From: BOG-1112 sp964611335
GTDB lineage: Bacteria > Bdellovibrionota_B > Oligoflexia > Oligoflexales > Bog-1112
Assembly: GCA_964611335.1 (NCBI GenBank)
Contig: CAZSXR010000003.1
Span: 434,001 to 498,000 of the forward strand
Direction: 5' to 3'
DNA length: 64,000 bases
The first letter of the stretch is position 1. Each line of letters begins with the position of its first letter. The notes under the pieces are model-generated. The model was not told where the DNA came from and made no database searches. It saw only the letters and a list, made by a program, of their open reading frames with translations. This document shows, one piece after another, positions 35,369 to 45,004 of the stretch. Position numbers and translations under genes: made by a program.

Positions 35369-35911
35369 ATGATGACGAAAGTCAGAGAACACTCTTTTAG
35401 TCTCTCTGCTCCAAAAATCCCCCTCTTCGAAAATTTCCCCGATCTCCTTCTTTCCACAAATTCAGATGGATTCATCCTTTCAGCAAACCTTCAACTCACA
35501 CCGATCTTGGGTTTTAAAGTGGAGGATCTTTTAGGAACAAGACTAGATCCCGCTTTTTTTGAAAAGATAAAAAAAGATCTAAGATTTGAATGTAAGTTAA
35601 GAACTCAGGCAGGAACTTTAGTTCCTGTAGAAGTCCGAGTTCTCCTGCAAGAAGGCTCCTTTTTACTTGTCGTACGTGATCTGCGTGATGCTTATCCTAT
35701 GAATGAGTTTGCAAACAACATTTTACAGAAAATCCGCAATACGCTTTCCGTGTTGGGTGCGCAACATTATTTTATGAAGCATAATGCGGATCGACTAGAT
35801 ACACAGAAATTTCTCGATGGATTGGATATTATTCAAAAAGCAAGTTCGAAAATGGAATCTTTCACGAAGGAACTTCAAGTCCCCAAGGAAGAATTTTTTA
35901 GGCTCATTTGA
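35369..35911 (+). CDS. PAS protein with degenerate histidine-kinase helix pair
   Basis: 180 aa. PAS domain at about 20-110. The helical end (ANNILQKIRNTLSVL) mirrors a HisKA dimerisation domain but the phospho-accepting His is missing, and no ATPase domain follows. Probably a sensory or partner protein rather than a kinase. ATG 35369 follows AGGGAG. Confidence 0.65.
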   Translation: MMTKVREHSFSLSAPKIPLFENFPDLLLSTNSDGFILSANLQLTPILGFKVEDLLGTRLDPAFFEKIKKDLRFECKLRTQAGTLVPVEVRVLLQEGSFLLVVRDLRDAYPMNEFANNILQKIRNTLSVLGAQHYFMKHNADRLDTQKFLDGLDIIQKASSKMESFTKELQVPKEEFFRLI

Positions 35912-35935
35912 CTCTTATCAAAATGCCTTCTCGGT

Positions 35936-37534
35936 TTAGAAAATTTTCTGCAGAATCTCTAAATTCATCTTATAAATTTCTTTAAACCTTTCTTTACTCC
36001 ATAGAGGACCCTGTGTGATAAGTTTGATGGAATCATACAAAGGTTTGTATTCTGGATTTTGAATTTGATTCTGTCCTGATAAAACAGACTCCTCATAGCC
36101 TCCAGGCACATCTCTTTTGAAATGCCCAATACGCCATTTATTCATAGACGGCAATCGCGCTAAAAAAGGATCGCTCATGCCTAGTGGATCGATGACGATT
36201 TTCTCTAAACCTACACAGTATCCTAAATATCCAATGCTGGTTCGATAGAAAAGTTTAGTTTCAGAATCTCTCATCTGTGTTCCATCTATGCACCAAGGAT
36301 GTATGGGGAATGGCTTTGAAGAATCAGAATTCATCCATTCTTTTAAGGAAGTATAGGGATAAAAAGCCCAGTGCTCATCGGCAACCCCATGATTGTCTAT
36401 TTTCCATTCGTAGTGATATTTATTCGTATGCAGAGGCGAGAAGGGAGAAAAAAATCCGAAGGCACAGATCCAAATAAAGGCAAACCTATAACTTTTAGGA
36501 TAATATTTGAAAACAAGCTTGGATGGAATCCCTTCAATGTTCAGAGATAGTTGGTATAGAAGGATGATAAATGCCGTTAGAAAATCGACTGCAATAAATC
36601 GACCTGACATAAAGTCACCACCTACACGCAGGACATAAAGAATATGGATGGCAACTCCAGACAGAACGAAAAGTAACCATTCAGGTCCTTTTGTAGCTGT
36701 GTAATATAAAGAAAATATTACGACAAAGAGAGTTGGAAAGTCCCAAGTAAAAGAATTGTACAAGTAATTCCAACCCTGTATGAACATGTCAACTTCCAAA
36801 ATTCCTGTATTCAATTTTGCATAAGCTGTATTGGGAAAAGGAAATCCAAAATAGAATGTTGCAAAAAGTGTCCATAAAGTGAAGGGAAGTGTGCAAAGTA
36901 TCAGAGATTTTAACAATGATATTTTAGGAAATTTGCGATAGCGGTAGAGCACTAAACAAAAACCTGGAAAAAAGAGTCCTAGAAGATCATGTCGTGTAAG
37001 AAGTGCAAGAGTGAATGTTAATACCAGTTTTTGAAAACTGGATATTTCCAAATCTTTGTTTTTTGTGTTTTGCATCTTGAATATTTGAGCAAGAAATAGA
37101 GTTGTCAAAAGGAAAGAGAGAGGATTTTCAAGTCCTGAAGTGAGGAAATCCATCATAGATTTTGTGAAGCATAAGATGAGGACAAAAAACGCAAGGATTG
37201 TTGTATTTCTTAGGCTTTTATTTACAACGTAAATCATGGCTCCACAGCACAGTGTTGAGAGCAGTAGCATGTTTAAATAGTGTGATGTGGAAAAAGTTCT
37301 AAAAAGGACCAAGAGGAAGAACCAAAGAGGACTAGTGAAAACTTGTACACGTTCGTGCGGGTTCCAGACCAGTCCGTTTCCTGCAAAAAATTGTTCGATC
37401 ATGCGGACTTGTATGTAAGCGTCTTCAGTTGCCCATGCGTGCTTGAAAAAGAGGTAGATGAAAAAGGCGAAGGAGAAGCTTTGGAAGAGTAGGATTTTAT
37501 TTTTTATCAGGAGCAATCTAGGATTCATATTCAC
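35936..37534 (-). CDS. GT-C membrane glycosyltransferase, AftB-like
   Basis: 532 aa with about nine TM helices and a C-terminal extracytoplasmic part. EDAYIQVRMIEQFFAGNG and VWNPHERVQVFTSPLW resemble the AftB family of arabinofuranosyltransferases, and the DPLGMSDPFLARLP region is shared too. GT-C enzymes use polyprenyl-phosphate sugars outside the inner membrane. Donor and acceptor here are unknown. Confidence 0.7.
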   Translation of the reverse strand: MNMNPRLLLIKNKILLFQSFSFAFFIYLFFKHAWATEDAYIQVRMIEQFFAGNGLVWNPHERVQVFTSPLWFFLLVLFRTFSTSHYLNMLLLSTLCCGAMIYVVNKSLRNTTILAFFVLILCFTKSMMDFLTSGLENPLSFLLTTLFLAQIFKMQNTKNKDLEISSFQKLVLTFTLALLTRHDLLGLFFPGFCLVLYRYRKFPKISLLKSLILCTLPFTLWTLFATFYFGFPFPNTAYAKLNTGILEVDMFIQGWNYLYNSFTWDFPTLFVVIFSLYYTATKGPEWLLFVLSGVAIHILYVLRVGGDFMSGRFIAVDFLTAFIILLYQLSLNIEGIPSKLVFKYYPKSYRFAFIWICAFGFFSPFSPLHTNKYHYEWKIDNHGVADEHWAFYPYTSLKEWMNSDSSKPFPIHPWCIDGTQMRDSETKLFYRTSIGYLGYCVGLEKIVIDPLGMSDPFLARLPSMNKWRIGHFKRDVPGGYEESVLSGQNQIQNPEYKPLYDSIKLITQGPLWSKERFKEIYKMNLEILQKIF

Positions 37535-37589
37535 TCCAAATTATTGGTATGAAGTGATTATAACATGGATCCAATTCACAGGTTTATTG

Positions 37590-37636
37590 TTTCCTCAAGT
37601 CTTCGAGGAAAGAGCCTACGGGCACTCGCGTGGCTC
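37590..37636. repeat. Palindromic cluster downstream of proline dehydrogenase
   Basis: TTTCCTC (37590-37596) pairs with GAGGAAA (37605-37611); next, GAGCC (37612-37616) pairs with GGCTC (37632-37636). The GC-rich tract lies in an otherwise AT-rich gap between two minus-strand genes. It resembles the dispersed palindromes elsewhere in the window, and may help end the upstream transcript. Confidence 0.4.
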
Positions 37637-37663
37637 CCCTTTCCGCTCCCAACTTCACCCTCC

Positions 37664-38860
37664 CTATTTTTTAATTTTATGTTTCTTCTGAAGTTTGCGT
37701 CTCTCGATTTCTTTCTTGATGGTCGAGAGTTCTCGTCCCATTTGACCTTGAACAGAAGTGTTCTCCTGAGATCTACGAATAAGATAGGGGATAGCGGAAA
37801 CGACGGGACCGTAAGGTACATATTTTATAACACGGAATCCGCCTTTTGCGAGATTGAAAGTTAGTATGTCGCTCATTCCAAAAAGTTGAGAGAAAACTAT
37901 GCGGGGATCGTTGCGTGAAAGCTCGGAATGCTCATCAACTTTTTTCACAAGATGCATAGTCGATATTTCATTATGTGTTCCGAGAAAAATGGAAATACGG
38001 TCAAGATGTTCCATACAGAAATCAATGCTAGCATTAAAATCTGCATCACAAGCTTCTTTCGTGGAATGAATAGGAGTGGGATAAGATTCTTTCTTAGCTC
38101 GCTCGTTTTCTTGTTCCATGTAAGCGCCTCTTACAAGTTTGAATCCGAGTTTAAAATTTTCAGCTTCCGCAATTTTATAGGTCTCTTTAATGAAATCTAA
38201 ACGATCTTTTCTATACAACTGTGCTGTTTGGTAGATCACAGGTCTTTCTTTATTAAACTCACGCATGAGTTCTAAAACCCACTGATCTATAGCTGTTTGG
38301 TACCAAGATTCCTCCGCATCAACCATAACGGAAAGTCCCAATTCTTGGGCTTTCACAACAATGCGTCGACCTCTTTTTTTACCGTTTTCGTAATCTCTTT
38401 TTTCTCTTTCTGTAAGATTTTGCCCTTTCGAAATTTTTTCAAGAACCTGTGATGACATAATACCTGTAGGCTTAAATACAGCAAAATGCTGTCCTGCTTC
38501 TTTGAGAAAAGTCAACGCGCTGAGAAGTTCTATACAACCCTTTTCTCGATTCTGCTCATTCTCACTGGATTCGGCAGCATAGTCTAGCACAACATCCACA
38601 TGAAAACGCTTGAGGTTTTCAATAAGTTTTTTGCAAGCTTCGAGAGTTTCTCCACCACAAAAATGTGCGAAAAGCGTACGTCTCACAATCGGTGAAATGG
38701 GAAACTTATATTGAAAAGCCCACTGCAATGCGCGAGGACCCCACTTTGCAAGAAATGGTTTTTCTACAGTAGAAAAAAGCCAACATGCACGCATCATTGA
38801 ATAGTCGTCAAGGTATTCATAAGCATATTCTGTGTTTGAAAAATCTATAGTTTTTAGCAT
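37664..38860 (-). CDS. Proline dehydrogenase
   Basis: 398 aa, a single-function enzyme. The FAD barrel motifs GFKLVRGAYM, LGTHNE and YLIRRSQEN are present. Oxidises proline to pyrroline-5-carboxylate at the membrane. The P5C dehydrogenase is not in the window. The C-terminus is Lys-rich. Overlaps ubiX by 7 bases. Confidence 0.9.
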   Translation of the reverse strand: MLKTIDFSNTEYAYEYLDDYSMMRACWLFSTVEKPFLAKWGPRALQWAFQYKFPISPIVRRTLFAHFCGGETLEACKKLIENLKRFHVDVVLDYAAESSENEQNREKGCIELLSALTFLKEAGQHFAVFKPTGIMSSQVLEKISKGQNLTEREKRDYENGKKRGRRIVVKAQELGLSVMVDAEESWYQTAIDQWVLELMREFNKERPVIYQTAQLYRKDRLDFIKETYKIAEAENFKLGFKLVRGAYMEQENERAKKESYPTPIHSTKEACDADFNASIDFCMEHLDRISIFLGTHNEISTMHLVKKVDEHSELSRNDPRIVFSQLFGMSDILTFNLAKGGFRVIKYVPYGPVVSAIPYLIRRSQENTSVQGQMGRELSTIKKEIERRKLQKKHKIKK

Positions 38861-39453
38861 CGTCTTTCATTCCATGGCTTGTATAATTCGTGTTTAAAAC
38901 CCATCGTCTCAAGCACCTTTCCCGTCATAAAATCCACAAGATCGTCAATGGTCTTGGGATGTTGGTAAAACGGAGGAGCTAGAGGAATCACCTTAACTCC
39001 CATGCGGGCAAGCTCAAGCATATTTTCTAAATGCAAGACGCTCAAAGGAGATTCTCGAGGGCATATAATCAATTGTTTGGATTCTTTGAGAACTACATCG
39101 GCAGCACGTTCTATAAGCGTTTGCGAAATTCCCAAACGCACTCGTGCTAGTGATCCCATCGAACAGGGTGTGATGACCATCACATCAGGTGCAGATGATC
39201 CGCTCGCAACTGGTGCATAAAAATCATCGTTTGAGAACACTCGAAGCTTCTCTGCAAATTCTCCTTGGTATTCGTTTTTCAAAATCTTAACGAGAGCAGA
39301 ACTGCTTGGCAATTCGTAAGGAACAACGCTTGCACCCGTGAGACTTGCAACAACATAAACTCGCGAAACACGAGGAAGCAGCTCAAGTATTAATCTTTCA
39401 GCATACAGCGCGCCGGAAGCTCCTGTAATTGCGATGAGAATTTTAGAAGGCAT
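38854..39453 (-). CDS. ubiX: Flavin prenyltransferase UbiX
   Basis: 199 aa. FMN-binding ITGASGALYAERL at the start; PCSMGSLA and CPRESPL are family motifs. It makes prenyl-FMN for UbiD-type decarboxylases. ATG 39453 has AGAAAG seven bases upstream; an ATG at 39474 overlaps the upstream stop as ATGA and is an alternative. Confidence 0.92.
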   Translation of the reverse strand: MPSKILIAITGASGALYAERLILELLPRVSRVYVVASLTGASVVPYELPSSSALVKILKNEYQGEFAEKLRVFSNDDFYAPVASGSSAPDVMVITPCSMGSLARVRLGISQTLIERAADVVLKESKQLIICPRESPLSVLHLENMLELARMGVKVIPLAPPFYQHPKTIDDLVDFMTGKVLETMGFKHELYKPWNERRC

Positions 39454-39470
39454 TGAAATTCTTTCTAGAG

Positions 39471-41141
39471 TCATTTCCAAAGATCAGGCATAGACATTCG
39501 TTTGGGTTTCAAAATTGAGTTGACATCTTTTTGTGTTCCTTCTTTCAATTCTATGTGTTCTGATTGAAAACTCTCTTTTTTCAAAACTTCAAGAGGCAAT
39601 CCCACATCGCGAAAAGCATAGATCAAAGATTTTTCTTGCTTTGTTGCAAATACGAAGGTCTCTCCATAATTAGCTTCAAAAGCAAGAGCTTTTGCAAAAC
39701 CGGATTGATGTATCAAAGACCCTACATGGTCTTCCCACCCCTTATTCCCAGCGCTAAAAATAGGTATATCCATCACCAGAAATCCATTTGCATTCAAGTG
39801 TTTTCCTATATCTTTAAGAAATTCCTTGCTGTAAAGACGCAATCCTTCAAAGGTATAGGGATAAGGAAAATCAATGTAAATTGCATCGAAACTCTCATGA
39901 CTGCTTCGCAACCATGTAAACGCATCCGCGATGTGAATATTCACGAGCCGATGATTTAAGGAATTAGCATTAAGAGTAGAAAAAGGCAAAGAGTTCCCAA
40001 GTTCAATCATCTCTTTGTCGATTTCAACCAAATCAATTCGGCGAATGCGATCACCATATTTCACAAGCTCTCTCGCAAGCAATCCATCTCCGCCACCCAT
40101 AATGAGAATGCGCCGTGGAATATCTCCACTTAACATGATCGGAGCATGTGCAAGTGTTTCATGATAGAAACGCTCTGTCTGTGATGAAAATTGAAAGTGA
40201 CCATCTAAAAAAAGTTTCCATTCTTTCTTCTCAGAATCTTGCACCACATCCATCACCTGATAAGAACTTAAACGACGTTCTACAGGCGGAAGTTCTTTCG
40301 CCCACTTATGCAGTTTGTGGAGAGATACAGGACCATTCTGTTCGAAATTTCCATCTTTAAAAATCACAGACATGGAATTGTAATAGAAATTTTTTATTTG
40401 TAAGTCTTTTAGTGATGTCCACCCTTGCTGCACACTTGCAAAAAATAACAGGAATAGAAATCCGACTGTAGTTTTTTTCATCACACTTGCATGCATGGCA
40501 TTTAAACACCAGAAGACAACAACACCATTGCAGAAGGATGCCATGCAAATCAGTTGAAAGGTGTCTATATGTTTATATAAGCAAAAAGCAAAAGACAAAG
40601 AAGCAAGTAAAGCGCCCAAGTGGTAGAGAACTAAAATGAAATAAGAGTGTTGATTAGAAATATTTTTTTCTTGAGAAGATAGCTCAAAAAGGCTTTGCAG
40701 TTCTAATCCCGATAAAAATCCAATGACTATGTTAGGAGCTTGGCAACTTAAAAGAACCCAATTGAGAGGTTTTAAAAACGCTGAATGAGGTCTGTAGTCC
40801 ACTATATAAATGCGGTATGTGATATGAAGGAAAAAGATTAGAGGAAGAGTTAAAAGTCCTACTATTGCGAGAAGGATTTCACTTTCAAAAAAAAAGGTAA
40901 GTGTATTTTTTTTTAATGAGAGATGCTTGTATAAGAAGAGACCTGCACCCGTAGCTGCAATAAAAAACCCAAGAGAAAGGCTTTCCCACAGAACGACTTC
41001 ATCGCTCAGAAAGGAAAGCGTTTGTGCAAGAACCAATTCGTAAGACATGCTTGCAAAAGAAGTAAGAAGTGCAAGTAAAGCTAGGGTGTATGTATTAACC
41101 AAAGACGTACTCCACAAGAAGCTTTCTGAGTGAAGCTTCAT
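39471..41141 (-). CDS. Membrane-anchored spermidine synthase-like protein
   Basis: 556 aa. About seven TM helices (1-235) lead to a SpeE-type methyltransferase-fold domain with GGGDGLLARELVKYG and VEIDKEM. The aminopropyl-transfer loop reads IDFPYPYTFEGLRLYS instead of the usual D(L/S)(P/T)DP, so the substrate is uncertain. The gene immediately upstream is a copy of its membrane half. Confidence 0.8.
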   Translation of the reverse strand: MKLHSESFLWSTSLVNTYTLALLALLTSFASMSYELVLAQTLSFLSDEVVLWESLSLGFFIAATGAGLFLYKHLSLKKNTLTFFFESEILLAIVGLLTLPLIFFLHITYRIYIVDYRPHSAFLKPLNWVLLSCQAPNIVIGFLSGLELQSLFELSSQEKNISNQHSYFILVLYHLGALLASLSFAFCLYKHIDTFQLICMASFCNGVVVFWCLNAMHASVMKKTTVGFLFLLFFASVQQGWTSLKDLQIKNFYYNSMSVIFKDGNFEQNGPVSLHKLHKWAKELPPVERRLSSYQVMDVVQDSEKKEWKLFLDGHFQFSSQTERFYHETLAHAPIMLSGDIPRRILIMGGGDGLLARELVKYGDRIRRIDLVEIDKEMIELGNSLPFSTLNANSLNHRLVNIHIADAFTWLRSSHESFDAIYIDFPYPYTFEGLRLYSKEFLKDIGKHLNANGFLVMDIPIFSAGNKGWEDHVGSLIHQSGFAKALAFEANYGETFVFATKQEKSLIYAFRDVGLPLEVLKKESFQSEHIELKEGTQKDVNSILKPKRMSMPDLWK

Positions 41142-41793
41142 AAAAAATAAGAGAAACGGAGATAAAGATCAGACCTGCGCATGTATAAAAATAAAAGTGT
41201 CTGCGAATATCTTTATAAATAAGAAGTATAAAGAGCGCGACGACGGCATTCAGCGCTCCTATGAGTGCTGCCCCTGCTACCAATCCTAAATACTCATAAA
41301 TAAAGAGTGGAAAAGCAATGGCTCCTAAAAAAGTACCGATGTAATCGCTTGCAAGAATTTTTTGTGCTCCACTTTCTTCTTCTCTTTCTCTTCCCAACTC
41401 CATGAGTATGGGGACTTCTGCTCCACTGAGGAGTCCTATGAAAATAATTACTGAATGTGTAAAAATCCACGAAGCCAAGGTGGAATGTAGTTGAGCTCTT
41501 AGAAACTGTTCACCTCCGAGCATAAGAAAGGGAAGTAAAAGTCCGAAGAGAGCGAGTATCATTTCGATATAGAAAAGAACTTGAGGATTTTTTTTTGATT
41601 TTGAAAACGCAAAGACAAGGGCACCCATTCCGAGAGAGAAGAGGTAGAGTCCTATGGTAATGGAGTAGCGAAGAACTGTATTTCCTAGTACTATAGAGAG
41701 GCACTGAGCGAGCATGAGTTCATAGACAATGCTACAGAAGGAAACGATAAGGGTGAGTGCTAGGAGAATATTCAAAGTAGCCCTCTTGATCAA
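41095..41793 (-). CDS. Membrane half of a spermidine synthase-like protein
   Basis: 232 aa with about seven TM helices. The start (SIVYELMLAQCLSIVLGNTV) aligns with the membrane part of the next gene (SMSYELVLAQTLSFLSDEVV). No catalytic domain follows. The end overlaps that gene by 47 bases, so the pair is probably translated together. It looks like a tandem duplication that kept only the membrane half. Confidence 0.7.
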   Translation of the reverse strand: MIKRATLNILLALTLIVSFCSIVYELMLAQCLSIVLGNTVLRYSITIGLYLFSLGMGALVFAFSKSKKNPQVLFYIEMILALFGLLLPFLMLGGEQFLRAQLHSTLASWIFTHSVIIFIGLLSGAEVPILMELGREREEESGAQKILASDYIGTFLGAIAFPLFIYEYLGLVAGAALIGALNAVVALFILLIYKDIRRHFYFYTCAGLIFISVSLIFYEASLRKLLVEYVFG

Positions 41794-41864
41794 TTCTGGT
41801 TTTGATACTATACATAGTCCTTCATATGTTTTTTTTTATCCACGAAATTTTTTAGGGAGATCCT

Positions 41865-42692
41865 ATGATAAAAATTTTTACTTTTTTCCCTCTTTTTTTA
41901 AGCGGCGTTCTTAATGCCCAGACGGCCGTAGTTAGCAGCCAAAGCCCGAAGGCGGAAGAATTTCTCTTGGAGTCCACTTTACGTAAGATCAAAATCACAA
42001 ATGAATCCGGAAATGTTGAAATTGTTTCAGGCCCTGCAAATGTCTACAAAATTGAGTATACAAAAAAAGATCTAGAAACTTTTCAAAAGCATTGTCGCAT
42101 AGATATCGTGAAGATTCGTAATAAAGTCCATGTGCGCAGTGAGAAGCTTATCAAAAAAAGTGGACAGAATTGCGCCGTAGACTTGAAAATTATTTCTGAG
42201 AAAGATGATGACATCGAAATTTCTAATGGAAGTGGAAATGTAAAATTCTCGGGGGAGATTCAGGATCTTGAGATTAAATTAGGATCAGGAAATTTTGAGG
42301 GAAAGGGTACTATCAGCAAGGCTGAAGTAACTTTAGGGAGTGGAAATTTCAAGTTGGAATCTCCCCTTATGGGAAACCTTAAATTGGAATTGGGTTCAGG
42401 CAATGCAGATTTGGATCTCGCATCCATGGTTGACAAATCAAAGATGAAAATACGCTCAGGCTCTGGAAATATTCATTTTCGTGCAAAGACTTTAGCAGCG
42501 TACGCAGAGTTGGATTTTAAAGCAGGTGCAGGAAATATTGACATCAAAGTTCCTCAGAGCGCAGTCTTTGAAAGCAAACTGCGCTCTGGTATGGGCCATG
42601 TGAAGTCAGATTTTGCAAGCACTCCGAACTCTCACGTTCGTATTGAAGCGAATGCGGGAGTGGGTAACGTGACTTTGAAAAAAGCCTTTTAG
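41865..42692 (+). CDS. Exported DUF4097-type beta-helix protein
   Basis: 275 aa with a signal peptide (cleavage near LNAQT). Repeated GSGNxxx turns (NGSGNVKF, LGSGNFEG, LGSGNADL, SGSGNIHF) spaced about 20 residues apart indicate a stacked beta-helix as in DUF4097. Role unknown. The 3' end overlaps the parC stop by 4 bases. Confidence 0.75.
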   Translation: MIKIFTFFPLFLSGVLNAQTAVVSSQSPKAEEFLLESTLRKIKITNESGNVEIVSGPANVYKIEYTKKDLETFQKHCRIDIVKIRNKVHVRSEKLIKKSGQNCAVDLKIISEKDDDIEISNGSGNVKFSGEIQDLEIKLGSGNFEGKGTISKAEVTLGSGNFKLESPLMGNLKLELGSGNADLDLASMVDKSKMKIRSGSGNIHFRAKTLAAYAELDFKAGAGNIDIKVPQSAVFESKLRSGMGHVKSDFASTPNSHVRIEANAGVGNVTLKKAF

Positions 42693-45001
42693 GCCTCAGT
42701 CCAGTCGATTTTACGCACTTCAACATTAGCTCTGCGAGAAACAAAGTCATAGCGACCTGTCGTCGCATCTAGAAGTTCTATACGTTTGGAAAACGGATCT
42801 TTTTTGACAGAGTCAAAACATTCGACAGTCAAAATAAGATTTTTAGTGAGGAACTTCAAATCGAGTAAGTCAGGAGAGAAGTGATAATTCCAATCGAAAG
42901 GAATGACTTCATAACTTCCTGATGCATAGACTGCAATCAATTGTTCTTCACCAGAATATTTTCCAAGATAAACACCTTCGCCTTCTCCGTTGAGCTGGTT
43001 TTTCTTACGATCGAACCATACTCTTTGCGCTTGCAGAGTCGAGGCTCCTACCAAAAGACGGGTTACGGCTTCCACTTTGTTCTGAGTGATCTCCGTTCCC
43101 ACTAGCTGCCTTGATTTCAAAGCAATCTGACTGAAATCGAGATCTATTTTTGAAGCACCTTTCAGCAGAGAATTGCCTTTTAATGTTAGGCGAACTTTTT
43201 CCTGTTCCCCATTAGGATGAACGCTGAAATACAAAATACGACTGCCTTTAGTCCCTTTAGTCAGATCATACATCTTATTGCGGATATACGAAGTGAAATG
43301 AAAGCGTTTTGCAAAGGTAGAACCGTCTTTACCATCTCTGTACAAGAGGTGATAGACAACACGCTCGTTGTTTTGAAATAGACCTGCGTATAAAACATTT
43401 TTTCCAACAAACATTTTATCGCAAACGCGATGCACCATCAGAGTTCCATCTTCTGCAAGCGTCAGCATTTCCGAAAATTCGGAAGCCATTCCAAGGCTTT
43501 CACATGCCTTGAGAGAGCTCCCTACGAAGCCTTCTTTTCTATCGAGGAAAACTTCAATGTTAGAAACTGCTGCTTTCGAAACAGAAACAGGAGCAAAAGA
43601 ACTGATTTCTGTTTTACGGGGAAACAGTTTGCCATATTTTTTAAGCATCTCTTTAAAATATGTGATGCAGTAAGCTGTCAAGTTCGAAAGATGCCCTTCG
43701 ACTTCTGCTAGTTTCTTACGAAGCTCCGCAACGTTTTCTTCCGTTTTTGTAAGGTCATATTTTGCAATGCGTTTGATGCGAAGTTCTAAAAGTTTTTCGA
43801 GATCTTCTCTCGTCGCTTCTCGGAAAAGTTCTGCTTTATGAGCTTTGAAAGCTTTCTCTGTAATAGAAAGTACAGATTCCCAATTTTCTGCACCTTCGAT
43901 CTTTCTGTAAAGCCTCTGTTCTACGAAAATCTTTTCAAGCAAAGCCATGTGCAACTTGTCCTGAATCACCTGTCTGTCATACTCTAAACTTTTTTTCAGA
44001 AGTTCTTTGGTTCTGTTGGTAGAACGAATGAGAAGCTCACTGATTCCGCAAAAAAGAGGTTTATTCTGTGCAATTACACAACAGTTTGGAGTCAGTGAAA
44101 CTTCACAATCTGTGAAAGCATATAAACCTGCAATAACCTGATCAGGTGAGGCTCCTGGATGCAGATGTACGAGTATTTCGATGTCTTGTGCCGTGTTGTC
44201 TTCAATCTTCTTAATTTTGACAACACCCTTGTCATTCGCAGCGAGAATAGAATCAATAAGACTGCTTGTCGTTGTACCAAAGGGGATTTCACGTATGCAC
44301 AATTGCCGACTGTTTGTAACCTCAATTTTCGCGCGGACTTTGATTTTAGAACCTTTGCGACCATCGAGGTATTCGCTGTAGTCTGCAATCCCACCACCTG
44401 GGAAATCTGGGATCAATTGTGGTTTGTGTCCACGAAGTACTGCTATCGATTCTTTAATCAATTCACAGAAATTGTGTGGAAGTATTTTGGTTGCAAGTCC
44501 TACAGCAATTCCTTCTGCTCCTAAAAATAAAAGCAAAGGAAAACGTGCAGGAAGAACCATGGGCTCTTTTGCTCGTCCATCATAAGAGGCTTGCCAGTCT
44601 GTGATAGCGCTGTGGAAAAGAACATCTTTTGCAAAAGGAGTAAGACGTGCTTCGATGTAACGAGGAGCCGCAGCCTGGTCGCCTGTAAGAGCATTTCCCC
44701 AGTTTCCTTGGGTCTCAATTAAAAGACCTTTTTGTGCAAGGTTTACAAGGGCTGCGGAGATTGCCATGTCTCCGTGTGGGTGAAAGCGCATCGTCTGACC
44801 GATGACGTTTGCAGCTTTGTTAAAACGTCCATCATCCATTTCATAAAGCGCATGCAGAAGTCTGCGTTGTACGGGTTTTAATCCATCGTCAACTTCAGGA
44901 ATAGCTCTATCGAGAATTACATAACTTGCATAATCTAAAAACCACTCGCGATACATTGCATCGACGTCGGGTGTTAAATGCTGTTGTAGATCGTCACCCA
45001 T
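42689..45001 (-). CDS. parC: DNA topoisomerase IV subunit A
   Basis: 770 aa. The active-site Tyr is in AAAPRYIEARL (near 110), after the DGLKPVQRR winged-helix start. The C-terminal part is shorter and less regular than a GyrA beta-pinwheel. It decatenates chromosomes with ParE. It starts 3 bases after parE, so the two are co-translated. Confidence 0.92.
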   Translation of the reverse strand: MGDDLQQHLTPDVDAMYREWFLDYASYVILDRAIPEVDDGLKPVQRRLLHALYEMDDGRFNKAANVIGQTMRFHPHGDMAISAALVNLAQKGLLIETQGNWGNALTGDQAAAPRYIEARLTPFAKDVLFHSAITDWQASYDGRAKEPMVLPARFPLLLFLGAEGIAVGLATKILPHNFCELIKESIAVLRGHKPQLIPDFPGGGIADYSEYLDGRKGSKIKVRAKIEVTNSRQLCIREIPFGTTTSSLIDSILAANDKGVVKIKKIEDNTAQDIEILVHLHPGASPDQVIAGLYAFTDCEVSLTPNCCVIAQNKPLFCGISELLIRSTNRTKELLKKSLEYDRQVIQDKLHMALLEKIFVEQRLYRKIEGAENWESVLSITEKAFKAHKAELFREATREDLEKLLELRIKRIAKYDLTKTEENVAELRKKLAEVEGHLSNLTAYCITYFKEMLKKYGKLFPRKTEISSFAPVSVSKAAVSNIEVFLDRKEGFVGSSLKACESLGMASEFSEMLTLAEDGTLMVHRVCDKMFVGKNVLYAGLFQNNERVVYHLLYRDGKDGSTFAKRFHFTSYIRNKMYDLTKGTKGSRILYFSVHPNGEQEKVRLTLKGNSLLKGASKIDLDFSQIALKSRQLVGTEITQNKVEAVTRLLVGASTLQAQRVWFDRKKNQLNGEGEGVYLGKYSGEEQLIAVYASGSYEVIPFDWNYHFSPDLLDLKFLTKNLILTVECFDSVKKDPFSKRIELLDATTGRYDFVSRRANVEVRKIDWTEA

Positions 45002-45004
45002 ATT

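Noticed and set aside
37565..37864. 99-aa plus-strand frame over the palindromic gap
   Set aside because: It is an antisense shadow of proline dehydrogenase and the repeat cluster, without a start signal.
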